From assembly GCA_938022345.1 (NCBI GenBank), contig CALIEP010000344.1:1-6993 (forward strand): 6,993 nt of DNA. Reading direction: 5' to 3'. The first letter of the stretch is position 1, and each line of letters opens with the position of its first letter. Positions 1 through 5,781 of the stretch are shown one piece after another. The position numbers and the translations under genes are program-made. The notes below the pieces were generated by a model. That model searched no databases and was not told the DNA's origin. It saw nothing but the letters and a program-made list of their open reading frames with translations. This stretch comes from an uncultured Actinomyces sp. (GTDB lineage: Bacteria > Actinomycetota > Actinomycetes > Actinomycetales > Actinomycetaceae).

Positions 1-119
1 TCTTGGCGCGCGGCGTCAATAAGACGCGCAATTTCGGGGCGGCGTACCTCGACGCGCTCCGTCAGCTCCGCCTGGAGCTTGTCATACTGGGCTTGTGTCA
101 GCCACTGGGTATCAGCCAT
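1..119 (-). CDS. greA: Transcription elongation factor GreA, N-terminal part (runs off window)
   Basis: Reading the minus strand from the ATG at 119-117 gives 39 codons with no stop before the window edge. The protein begins MADTQWLTQAQYDKLQAEL and continues with a charged helical stretch ending ARLIDAARQ. This is the beginning of the N-terminal coiled-coil domain of GreA, the factor that enters the RNA polymerase secondary channel and stimulates cleavage of backtracked RNA. The motif LTxxxYDKLxxEL followed by RRPEIARLIDAAR is typical of actinobacterial GreA. A good Shine-Dalgarno, GGAGG at 131-127, sits 7 nt before the start. The rest of the gene (about 120 codons expected) lies outside the window. 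The gene follows the TrhA-like gene on the same strand after a 117-nt gap, so it may have its own promoter, although I could not find a convincing one. Confidence 0.9.
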   Translation of the reverse strand, partial: MADTQWLTQAQYDKLQAELTERVEVRRPEIARLIDAARQ

Positions 120-130
120 TACTTTGCCTC

Positions 131-154
131 CGACATGTGTCGATGAGTATCGAC
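131..154 (-). promoter_or_regulatory. greA leader: two overlapping inverted repeats beside the ribosome binding site
   Basis: Two perfect inverted repeats share bases just upstream of the greA Shine-Dalgarno (127-131). One is GTCGAT-N4-ATCGAC at 139-154, able to form a 6-bp hairpin in RNA. The other is CGACA-TG-TGTCG at 131-142; its 2-nt centre is too tight for a hairpin, so it would be a DNA palindrome. They share 139-142. Either could be a small operator or a leader hairpin, and no function can be assigned from sequence alone. I found no other structure in the 120-236 gap apart from an 8-bp palindrome, CCTTAAGG. Confidence 0.3.
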
Positions 155-236
155 GTGTTCTTTGACTCTACAGATTTGACAGCCTACCAGCCTTAAGGGT
201 GCTGCGGGCGTATTTGCGCTATCTGTGGAAAAGGAA

Positions 237-914
237 TTACAAGACAGCGAGATACACGGCCACGCAGTGGCATGCCCACGCGAGCACGGTGCACAGGTGG
301 AAGATCTCGTGGAAGCCAAACCAACGCGGTGAAAGGTCTGGTTTCTTCGTCGCGTAGACCACTGCTCCGATTGTGTACAGAATTCCGCCTGCAAGAATCA
401 GCCACACAATCACAGCGCCACCTAGTTCCCAAAACTGCGGCAGATACCAGAGAGCAACCCATCCCAGAGCGACGTAGATCAGTGTTGCCAGCCAGCGCGG
501 TGAGGTTGGCAAAAACAGGTTGAGCAAGATCCCCAGGAGTGCCCCTCCCCAGACGATGGACAAGATTGTCACTGCCTGGTCATGGGGGAGGATAGCGATG
601 GACAGAGGCGTGTATGTTCCCGCTATCAGAAGGAAGATGTTTGAGTGGTCAAGGCGGTTCCACACGATTTCCCAGCGCGGGGACCAATAAAAGCGGTGGT
701 AGAGCGCAGAGATTCCAAAGAGAATCAACGAGGCCGCAAGGTAGATTGCGGACCCGCCTTTGGTTGCGCCGGTGGGCGCAAGGCAGGTGAGGACAATCGA
801 GGCCGCCAAAGACAGCGGTGCCGCGACAAGGTGAATCCAACCCCGCAGGTGGGGCTTAATCGATACCTTTTGTCCGGGAAACCACTGGGTGGGTTTGAGG
901 GAAGCGATTTTCAT
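237..914 (-). CDS. trhA: Hemolysin III / TrhA-type PAQR-family seven-helix membrane protein
   Basis: The 225-residue protein is very hydrophobic, with about seven membrane segments (roughly 26-46, 55-75, 91-110, 115-135, 142-160, 165-188, 205-224). It carries the PAQR signature: S69-x3-H73 in SALYHR, then LDHSNIFLLIAGTYTP with D89 and H90, and H202-x3-H206 in FHEIFH. In this superfamily these residues form a metal site within the membrane. Bacterial relatives were named hemolysin III, but E. coli TrhA (YqfA) is linked to membrane lipid and energy homeostasis, so haemolysis should not be assumed. I chose the ATG at 914-912, because GGAGG at 924-920 lies 5 nt before it. A GTG 4 codons upstream (926-924) overlaps that GGAGG and is rejected. 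The stop is TAA at 239-237. The gene is divergent from the prenyltransferase gene, as Rv1085c is from Rv1086 in M. tuberculosis (recalled). No clear terminator follows. Confidence 0.9.
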   Translation of the reverse strand: MKIASLKPTQWFPGQKVSIKPHLRGWIHLVAAPLSLAASIVLTCLAPTGATKGGSAIYLAASLILFGISALYHRFYWSPRWEIVWNRLDHSNIFLLIAGTYTPLSIAILPHDQAVTILSIVWGGALLGILLNLFLPTSPRWLATLIYVALGWVALWYLPQFWELGGAVIVWLILAGGILYTIGAVVYATKKPDLSPRWFGFHEIFHLCTVLAWACHCVAVYLAVL

Positions 915-936
915 GAGTGCCTCCACGAAAGATCAA

Positions 937-972
937 CCTACGCATGCGTAACTTACTACACCGTAGGGTACG
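937..972. promoter_or_regulatory. Palindrome cluster upstream of trhA (candidate operator)
   Basis: A perfect 12-bp palindrome, TACGCATGCGTA, occupies 939-950, about 25 nt upstream of the trhA start. A second inverted repeat pairs CCTACG (937-942) with CGTAGG (962-967), and CGTA (962-965) and TACG (969-972) give further half-sites in reversed order. The cluster lies where a trhA promoter would be expected, but I could not identify a convincing -35/-10 pair on the minus strand. Binding of a regulator is inference only. Confidence 0.3.
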
Positions 973-1044
973 CCAATTTAAAGGGAAAGGCAGCAGTCTT
1001 CCGCTGATTGTGAACAGTGAAACTGGATGTTTGCATGAGGAACA

Positions 1045-1077
1045 AATATGCGATGAGCGTCATATTCGCGATACTCT
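1045..1077 (+). promoter_or_regulatory. Weak candidate promoter of the prenyltransferase gene with an overlapping dyad
   Basis: A TACTCT at 1072-1077 could be a -10 element, with ATGCGA (1048-1053) as a poor -35 match at 18-nt spacing. A perfect inverted repeat, AATATG-N10-CATATT, spans 1045-1066 and covers the proposed -35. Transcription would start about 35 nt before the GTG at 1118. The promoter match is weak; the dyad itself is exact. Confidence 0.25.
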
Positions 1078-1089
1078 TAACCCATGTTG

Positions 1090-1110
1090 ACGCGCTCACG
1101 CGTGGAAGGG
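1090..1110 (+). promoter_or_regulatory. Leader hairpin abutting the Shine-Dalgarno of the prenyltransferase gene
   Basis: ACGCG (1090-1094), a CTCA loop and CGCGT (1099-1103) form a perfect 5-bp GC-rich hairpin. It ends directly against the purine-rich ribosome binding site GGAAGGG (1104-1110), which is 7 nt before the GTG start at 1118. The Shine-Dalgarno decides the start. Whether the hairpin affects translation is not shown. Confidence 0.4.
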
Positions 1111-1117
1111 TTTAGCA

Positions 1118-1879
1118 GTGTCACAGTGGAATGTGCTTTATGACGTCTATGAAAAGCGCCTCCGTGCGTCTTTGGTGGGACGACCTATTCCTCGTCACGT
1201 TGGCGTGATTTTGGATGGGAATCGTCGCTGGGCTAAATCGATTGGCTTCACCGCGTCCCAGGGGCACCGTGTTGGTGCAGGGAAGATCACTGAATTCTTG
1301 GGTTGGGCCGAAGAAGTTGGCGTTGAGATCGTCACCTTGTGGATGCTTTCGACAGATAATCTATCCCGTCAAAGTGATGAGCTCTCTGAGCTGCTCGCGA
1401 TCATCTCTCAGGCTGTTTCGGCATTGAGTCAGACCGGTAAATGGCACCTGCGAATTGTTGGTGACCTTCGACTGCTTCCTGAAGATATTGCCAATTCTCT
1501 TCGACAATCTGCTCAGGAAAGTCCCTCAAAGAGCGCTCTGAGCGTCAACATCGCGGTTGGCTACGGCGGCCGTCATGAGATTGTCGAGGCCGTGCGTGAG
1601 GTGATCCGTGACGCTGGGCAGCGGGGTGAAAGTCTTGAAGAACTTGCTTCGCGTTTGAAGGACTCGGACATTGCCGAACACCTGTATACCGGTGATCAAC
1701 CCGATCCGGATCTTGTCATTCGAACCTCTGGCGAACAGCGACTGTCAGGCTTCATGATTTGGCAGTCTGCACACTCTGAGTTTTATTTCTGCGAAACCTA
1801 TTGGCCTGACTTCAGGAAGATTGATTTCCTTCGCGCACTTCGTGCCTATGCGCAAAGAGAGCGGCGAATGGGGAAGTAG
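1118..1879 (+). CDS. uppS: Short-chain cis-prenyltransferase (Z-isoprenyl diphosphate synthase, UppS family)
   Basis: The 253-residue protein is a full-length cis-prenyltransferase that condenses IPP onto an allylic diphosphate with Z stereochemistry, probably at the inner face of the membrane. Family motifs are in order: HVGVILDGNRRWAK at 27-40, with catalytic Asp33; LSTDN at 77-81; GYGGRHEIVEAVR at 148-160; and PDLVIRTSGEQRLSGFMIWQ at 197-216, with Arg202 and Arg208 for IPP, followed by Glu221. The wording (DGNRRWA, RTSGEQRLSGF) resembles M. tuberculosis Rv1086, which makes C15 Z-farnesyl diphosphate, more than long-chain UppS. Met76 aligns with E. coli UppS Ala69, where Rv1086 has a bulky Leu that limits chain length. 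This supports a short product but does not prove it, so the symbol uppS denotes the family. The GTG start has GGAAGGG 7 nt upstream. A terminator follows the TAG. Confidence 0.92.
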   Translation: MSQWNVLYDVYEKRLRASLVGRPIPRHVGVILDGNRRWAKSIGFTASQGHRVGAGKITEFLGWAEEVGVEIVTLWMLSTDNLSRQSDELSELLAIISQAVSALSQTGKWHLRIVGDLRLLPEDIANSLRQSAQESPSKSALSVNIAVGYGGRHEIVEAVREVIRDAGQRGESLEELASRLKDSDIAEHLYTGDQPDPDLVIRTSGEQRLSGFMIWQSAHSEFYFCETYWPDFRKIDFLRALRAYAQRERRMGK

Positions 1880-1910
1880 TTCCCTGTTGTGAGGCTTCAG
1901 CTTGATACAG

Positions 1911-1951
1911 CGCGGGGGCGCGGATCAAAAGATCCGCGCCCCCGCGTCTTT
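1911..1951. terminator. Perfect 16-bp stem-loop between convergent genes
   Basis: CGCGGGGGCGCGGATC (1911-1926), an AAAA loop and its exact complement (1931-1946) form a 16-bp stem with no mismatch, followed on the plus strand by TCTTT. It lies 31 nt after the prenyltransferase stop and 27 nt beyond the fructokinase stop on the other strand, so it probably terminates both. The T-rich tail is modest on the plus strand and absent on the minus strand. Confidence 0.85.
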
Positions 1952-1973
1952 CAACGCCTCTCGATTGAGCGTC

Positions 1974-2921
1974 TCAGGCTAGGAACTCAGCGAGTTCAGA
2001 GAGCCACGGTGGGTTCGCACCCGCACGAGAGACCGTGATATCGCCGATCGTTGCTGCGCGCTCCAAGATGAAGTCGACCTTTGAGGCATCCAAATCACGC
2101 AGAGCGGGACGCGACATAGCGCCCACTAGGCCGAGTGACCACAGGGCGTCGATCAGACCGCCCATGAAGGAATCGCCCGCACCGACGGTGTCTTCGACCT
2201 TGACATCTCCCGCGGGGATAGAACGGCGAACACCATTGGAGGTGAATGCCGCTGCGCCATCCTTGCCCTTTGTCACAACGATCAGTGAGGGGCCTGCGGT
2301 GAGCCAATCGCGCACTACATCGTCGATCTCGCGACCGTTGGTGAGCCAAGCGATATCTTCGTCGGAAACTTTGACGACATCGGAGATACCGATGAACTTA
2401 TTGACGGTAGCCAATGCTTCTTCGGGTGTCCCCATGAGAGCGGGGCGAGCATTGGGGTCATAGGTGATGATGGCGTGCTGGCGCTCGGTGACCATTGCAT
2501 CCAAAACGGCGTGTGCGCCGGGTTCGATCACTGCAGCAATGGAACCGGAGTGAACGATTCGGGCCTGGGTGGATACGGCGATCGGGCTATTTGGACACCA
2601 ATCAAGATCGAAGGTGTAGGTTGCCGCGCCCTTTTCGTTGAGCTTTGCGAGTGTGGTTGGTGTGTGATCAGCGCCGAAGGACTCCTCGGTGATGACAACG
2701 TGCGAGGCCGTGAAGTGTTCTTCGAGGATGTCGCCGCGTTCATCGTGTGCCAGCCACGTTTGCAGGCCAACGTTACGGCCCAAGCGTCCTAGCGTCATTG
2801 CGACGTTTGCCGGTTAGCCCCCGGGGATCTCGACAGCCGCGATAGGGCTATCTGCGGGGACCACGATATCCATCAGGGCTTCTCCGATGGAGAGGATGTG
2901 GGGGTCGGTTGCGAGGTCCAT
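1974..2921 (-). pseudogene. scrK: PfkB-family fructokinase, interrupted by an in-frame TAA at codon 36
   Basis: An ATG at 2921-2919, preceded by AGGAGG (2931-2926), opens a frame of 315 residues with the PfkB sugar kinase pattern. These kinases phosphorylate fructose or related sugars with ATP in the cytoplasm. The visible parts are GEALMDI (13-19), PGG (33-35), PANVAMTLGRLG (37-48), DPNARP (155-160) and DTVGAGDSF (244-252) with catalytic Asp250. Codon 36, between PGG and PANVA, is TAA (2816-2814); Ser is usual there, and TCA to TAA needs one change. Everything else is in frame, so the lesion looks recent. It could also be a sequencing error. Translation restarting at ATG 2798 would give 274 residues that keep the ATP and catalytic side but lack Asp18 and the GG motif that hold sugar; no Shine-Dalgarno supports that start. 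The gene follows xseB by 94 nt on the same strand, and no sugar transporter is nearby. Confidence 0.85.
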
Positions 2922-3015
2922 GTTTCCTCCTGTTTTCCAGACCACTTCGGCTGGTTTCCTCGAGCAATTTACGTTCTCAGTCTAACCAATCTCTGGGGGC
3001 CTGGGCGACGGAGAA

Positions 3016-3225
3016 TTAATTTTCTGTTCCCTGTTCCATCCGTTGGGTTGCCGCGTCCAAAATCGAGCGGCAGCGGGTGGCAAGAGCTTCGCCGCGTTCC
3101 CACATGGCAAGAGTGTCTTCTAGGGGCGCCTGTCCGCTTTCCAGCGTCTTCACGATGGCGATTAATTCATCGCGTGCTGCTTCATACGATAGGGATTCCG
3201 GTGCCGGGAGCGTATTTTCTGCCAT
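3016..3225 (-). CDS. xseB: Exodeoxyribonuclease VII small subunit
   Basis: The 69-residue protein is the usual size for XseB. It has the family core LSYEAARDELIAIVKTLESG (residues 12-31), then PLEDTLAMWERGEALATRC (34-52) and a final helix LDAATQRM. Several copies of this small helical subunit assemble on XseA to form exonuclease VII, which degrades single-stranded DNA to oligonucleotides in both directions. The start is the ATG at 3225-3223, since GGAGG (3235-3231) lies 5 nt before it. A TTG at 3237-3235 would add MEDH but overlaps that ribosome binding site, so I reject it. The stop is TAA at 3018-3016. The gene begins 48 nt after the xseA stop on the same strand, so the two form the expected operon, which balances the many small subunits against one large one. 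Confidence 0.95.
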   Translation of the reverse strand: MAENTLPAPESLSYEAARDELIAIVKTLESGQAPLEDTLAMWERGEALATRCRSILDAATQRMEQGTEN

Positions 3226-3273
3226 GTGATCCTCCAAGTTGGGTGGCTGTTTTGGGTGAGAAGGTAGGACGGG

Positions 3274-4536
3274 TTATTCGTTTGCCGGTGCTGCGCTATT
3301 TGTTGCTTGTGTGGAGCCAACGACTTGGGCGACCAAGCGGCCTGAGGCAAGGATGCCTTCGACCAGGGTGCCTTTAGGTACTTGCGAGGCGTCGCGAACC
3401 AATTCGCCAGAGGGAAGCTTGAGCATGGAATACCCGCGTTCCAAAGTGGCCTGTGGTGAAAGAGCGCGCAGGGTTGCCGAGGCCTGAACTATTCCCTGGC
3501 GTTCCTCGCTGAGGCGCCGCTCTATCCGGGAACGCAAATTTGTCACCGCTGAATCAATGAGGACACGATGAGGTTCCAGCGTTGCTGCCGGCGTGAGGAA
3601 GATGGGACGCGAAACAACAAGATCCAAATGATGGCGTTCTTGTGTCAGTCTGCGCTCGATTGCATTCCGCATTGCTTGGGAAGCACCAGCTAAACCCTCA
3701 AGCTCTTGGACAAGGTCAGGAACAATTTGCCTAGCAGCATCTGTCGGAGTCGATGCACGGAAGTCTGCCACGTAATCCAAAAGTGGTGCATCGCCCTCAT
3801 GCCCGATTGCCGACACCAGGGGAGTGGAGGTGGCTGCAGCGGCACGTACCAAGGCCTCGTCAGAGAAGGGAAGAAGATCCTCAACGGAACCGCCGCCTCG
3901 GGCAACAACAATCACGTCAACTTCAGGAATTTGATCGAGCTCAGCAATGGCATCGCTGACCTCACGCACCGCGTACTGGCCCTGGACCGCAACCTCGCGG
4001 ACTTCGAAACGCGCAGCGGGCCAGCGTGCACTTGCGTTCACAATGACGTCATCTTTTGCTTTTGCGTTTCGGCCACACACCAGGCCGATCACGCGCGGTA
4101 GGAAAGGAAGGGGTTTCTTACGTCGTTCATCGAAGAGGCCTTCGGCTGCAAGTTTTTGGCGCAGGCGTTCAATTTGAGCCAATAGATCGCCAAGGCCTTG
4201 AAGGTGAACCTCGGCAGCTTGGAGGTTCAAGCTTCCGCTGCGTTCCCAAAAAACGGGCTTGACGCGCGTGACTACTTTGACGCCTTCTTCAAATCCTGCA
4301 CCGACTGCAGAAATGACATTCGGGAAAGCCGTAACGGTCATCGAGGTGTCAGATTCGGTGTCGCGCAAGGTGAAAAACGCCATGCGCGAGCCCGGGCGCG
4401 GGTTATATTGGACGACCTGACCTTCCACCCAGAGCGAAGACATTCGGTCAACGTAGATCTTGATGTTCTGTGTGAGTCTGCGCAGCGGCCACGGGTTTTC
4501 GCGCGTCGTATCAGCAGCTTTAGCTGCGGGGGGCAT
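3274..4536 (-). CDS. xseA: Exodeoxyribonuclease VII large subunit
   Basis: The protein is 420 residues from the preferred start and is the catalytic subunit of exonuclease VII. The order is an N-terminal OB-fold (about 14-112, including NPWPLRRLTQNI and LWVEGQVVQYNPRPGS), the nuclease core (GLVCGRNAKAKDDV at 151-164, IVVARGGGSVEDLLPFSDE at 209-227, SAIGHEGDAPLLDYVADFRASTPTDAA at 242-268), a long helical region (275-355) that would bind XseB, and a C-terminal beta tail (ERGYSMLKLPSGELV). I chose the ATG at 4536-4534 because family members begin about a dozen residues before NPWPL, and because a -10-like CATAAT at 4610-4605 would put the transcript start inside the longer version. The frame stays open upstream to a TTG at 4605 (443 residues), and a GTG at 4548 is also possible. 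No start has a strong Shine-Dalgarno (only AGAG near the ATG), so the start is the uncertain part. It is followed by xseB. Confidence 0.93.
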   Translation of the reverse strand: MPPAAKAADTTRENPWPLRRLTQNIKIYVDRMSSLWVEGQVVQYNPRPGSRMAFFTLRDTESDTSMTVTAFPNVISAVGAGFEEGVKVVTRVKPVFWERSGSLNLQAAEVHLQGLGDLLAQIERLRQKLAAEGLFDERRKKPLPFLPRVIGLVCGRNAKAKDDVIVNASARWPAARFEVREVAVQGQYAVREVSDAIAELDQIPEVDVIVVARGGGSVEDLLPFSDEALVRAAAATSTPLVSAIGHEGDAPLLDYVADFRASTPTDAARQIVPDLVQELEGLAGASQAMRNAIERRLTQERHHLDLVVSRPIFLTPAATLEPHRVLIDSAVTNLRSRIERRLSEERQGIVQASATLRALSPQATLERGYSMLKLPSGELVRDASQVPKGTLVEGILASGRLVAQVVGSTQATNSAAPANE

Positions 4537-4604
4537 GTTCTCTGGCACGGAATAAGCATGACACAGGCCAGGGGCATTTGCGTCCAGACTGGGAAGGAAA
4601 AGCA

Positions 4605-4610
4605 ATTATG
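4605..4610 (-). promoter_or_regulatory. Candidate -10 element for xseA-xseB
   Basis: On the minus strand CATAAT (4610-4605) matches the -10 consensus at five of six positions and lies 69 nt before the preferred xseA ATG. No -35 match is visible 16-18 nt further upstream. It lies just upstream of the ispH promoter candidate and would drive transcription in the opposite direction. Confidence 0.4.
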
Positions 4611-4611
4611 G

Positions 4612-4641
4612 TTCGCAGATGCACATGGCGGCCTGTACGGT
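4612..4641 (+). promoter_or_regulatory. Candidate leaderless promoter of ispH
   Basis: TTCGCA (4612-4617, four of six matches to the -35 consensus) and TACGGT (4636-4641, TAnnnT) are 18 nt apart. The -10 element ends exactly 6 nt before the ispH ATG at 4648, so transcription would start at or next to the A of ATG. There is no Shine-Dalgarno before this start, as expected for a leaderless mRNA. Leaderless genes are common in actinobacteria. Confidence 0.5.
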
Positions 4642-4647
4642 TGATCT

Positions 4648-5700
4648 ATGACTCATGACGACACCCTTCGTAATATCGAAAGCGATTCCCGCGTCGAAGG
4701 TGGGAAGATCCTGCTTGCAGCGCCTCGTGGATATTGCGCGGGTGTTGATCGCGCAGTTGATGTCGTTGAAAAAGCTTTGGATCTTTACGGTGCACCTGTC
4801 TATGTCCGTAAAGAAATTGTTCACAATAAGTTTGTCGTCGAATCTTTGACGAAGCGCGGGGCGATCTTTGTTCAAGAAACCGATCAGGTTCCTGAAGGCG
4901 CGCGTGTGGTCTTCTCTGCTCACGGGGTTTCGCCCGAAGTTCATGCGGTTGCAGCCCAGCGCCACCTTGCAACAATCGATGCGACCTGTCCGCTGGTGAC
5001 GAAGGTACACCGAGAGGCCGTGCGTTACGCGAAGGACGATTACGACATCATCTTGGTCGGCCACGAAGGTCACGAAGAAGTTGAAGGTACTTTTGGCGAA
5101 GCTCCCGAACACATTCAAGTGGTTGGAACGCCTGAAGAAGTTGACAATCTGGTCGTTCGTGACCCCGAGCGCGTTGTGTGGATTTCGCAGACGACCCTTT
5201 CTGTTGATGAGACGCGTCAAACGGTTGATCGTTTGCGCCAGCGTTTCCCCAAACTTGTTGATCCGCCTTCAGATGACATTTGCTACGCGACGCAAAATCG
5301 TCAGGGGGCTGTGAAGGTCATTGCCCCTCTAGTCGATGTCATGGTTGTTGTGGGCTCAGCGAATTCCTCGAACTCGGTACGTTTGGTTGATGTCGCGCTC
5401 GAATCGGGTGTTCCCGCTGCGTATCGCATCGATAAGGCAGAAGAACTTCAGGAAGAATGGTTCGCAGGTGCGAAGACCGTAGGCTTGACCTCGGGTGCGT
5501 CAGTGCCGGAAATCCTTGTCCGTGATGTGATTGCCTGGCTTCAGGAACGCGGTTTCCCAACTGTTGAGGAAGTCCGAACTGAGACGGAAACGACGACCTT
5601 CGCTCTTCCCCGTGACCTACGTTCAGATTTGAAGAAGGCCGGACAGATCGATGTTCGCCCGCATGCGCGTCGCACCGACGGGCCTGATCACACCAGCTGA
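4648..5700 (+). CDS. ispH: 4-hydroxy-3-methylbut-2-enyl diphosphate reductase (IspH/LytB)
   Basis: The 350-residue protein catalyses the last step of the MEP pathway, reducing HMBPP to IPP and DMAPP with a [4Fe-4S] cluster. The three cluster cysteines are present: Cys30 in APRGYCAGVDRA, Cys114 in DATCPLVTKVH and Cys212 in DDICYATQNRQ. Substrate residues are also visible: His59 (EIVHNKFVV), His92 (SAHGVSP), His142 and Glu144 (GHEEVEGT), the SQTTLS motif (180-185), GSANSSNS (236-243) and SGASVPE near residue 278. Length is normal for actinobacteria, with a charged tail after about residue 325. The ATG start has no ribosome binding site but has a -10-like element 6 nt upstream, which points to leaderless translation. 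It diverges from xseA. Together with the prenyltransferase at 1118-1879 it links this region to polyprenyl carrier supply. Confidence 0.96.
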   Translation: MTHDDTLRNIESDSRVEGGKILLAAPRGYCAGVDRAVDVVEKALDLYGAPVYVRKEIVHNKFVVESLTKRGAIFVQETDQVPEGARVVFSAHGVSPEVHAVAAQRHLATIDATCPLVTKVHREAVRYAKDDYDIILVGHEGHEEVEGTFGEAPEHIQVVGTPEEVDNLVVRDPERVVWISQTTLSVDETRQTVDRLRQRFPKLVDPPSDDICYATQNRQGAVKVIAPLVDVMVVVGSANSSNSVRLVDVALESGVPAAYRIDKAEELQEEWFAGAKTVGLTSGASVPEILVRDVIAWLQERGFPTVEEVRTETETTTFALPRDLRSDLKKAGQIDVRPHARRTDGPDHTS

Positions 5701-5769
5701 GCGAAAGTTCACCCGCTTTTTCACGTACTTTCTGTGCGTGCGGGCAAACGGGAGTGCGGCCTCGTCGGA

Positions 5770-5781
5770 TAGGATAGGGGC
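5770..5781 (+). promoter_or_regulatory. ychF start-site element: -10-like TAGGAT that also contains a Shine-Dalgarno
   Basis: TAGGAT (5770-5775) fits TAnnAT and ends 6 nt before the ychF GTG at 5782, the spacing of a leaderless promoter. The AGGA inside it (5771-5774) is also 7 nt from the GTG, a usable Shine-Dalgarno distance. No -35 match is visible. The two readings cannot be separated from sequence. The rest of the 81-nt gap after ispH shows no clear terminator, so readthrough from ispH is possible. Confidence 0.4.

Noticed and set aside
176..181. TTGACA on the plus strand in the greA-trhA gap as a promoter
   Set aside because: No -10 match lies 16-18 nt downstream, and it would fire antisense into trhA.
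924..926. GTG as the trhA start, adding four residues
   Set aside because: The codon overlaps the GGAGG that is well placed for the ATG at 914. The same reasoning rejects TTG 3237 for xseB.
2035..2463. A 142-codon plus-strand frame opposite the fructokinase gene
   Set aside because: It is a shadow of the kinase reading frame, rich in Ser/Thr/Pro/Arg and without any motif.
2814..2816. Programmed recoding (readthrough or selenocysteine) at the TAA in the fructokinase gene
   Set aside because: Selenocysteine uses TGA, TAA is the stop least prone to readthrough, and I see no stem-loop or stimulatory sequence just downstream. A mutation is simpler.
2898..3377. A 159-codon plus-strand open frame across xseB
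   Set aside because: It crosses xseB, the intergenic regions and the end of xseA in antisense, with a low-complexity composition unlike a real protein.
4198..4644. A 148-codon plus-strand frame opposite the start of xseA
   Set aside because: It is antisense to the XseA OB-fold and runs through the promoter region up to ispH; no ribosome site or motif.
4606..5220. A 204-codon open frame on the minus strand opposite ispH
   Set aside because: It lies wholly antisense to a clearly identified ispH, has no recognisable motif and no ribosome site, and its openness follows from the codon pattern of ispH.
5712..5744. CCCGC / GCGGG inverted repeat as an ispH terminator
   Set aside because: The stem is only 5 bp with a 23-nt interior and no T-tract after it.
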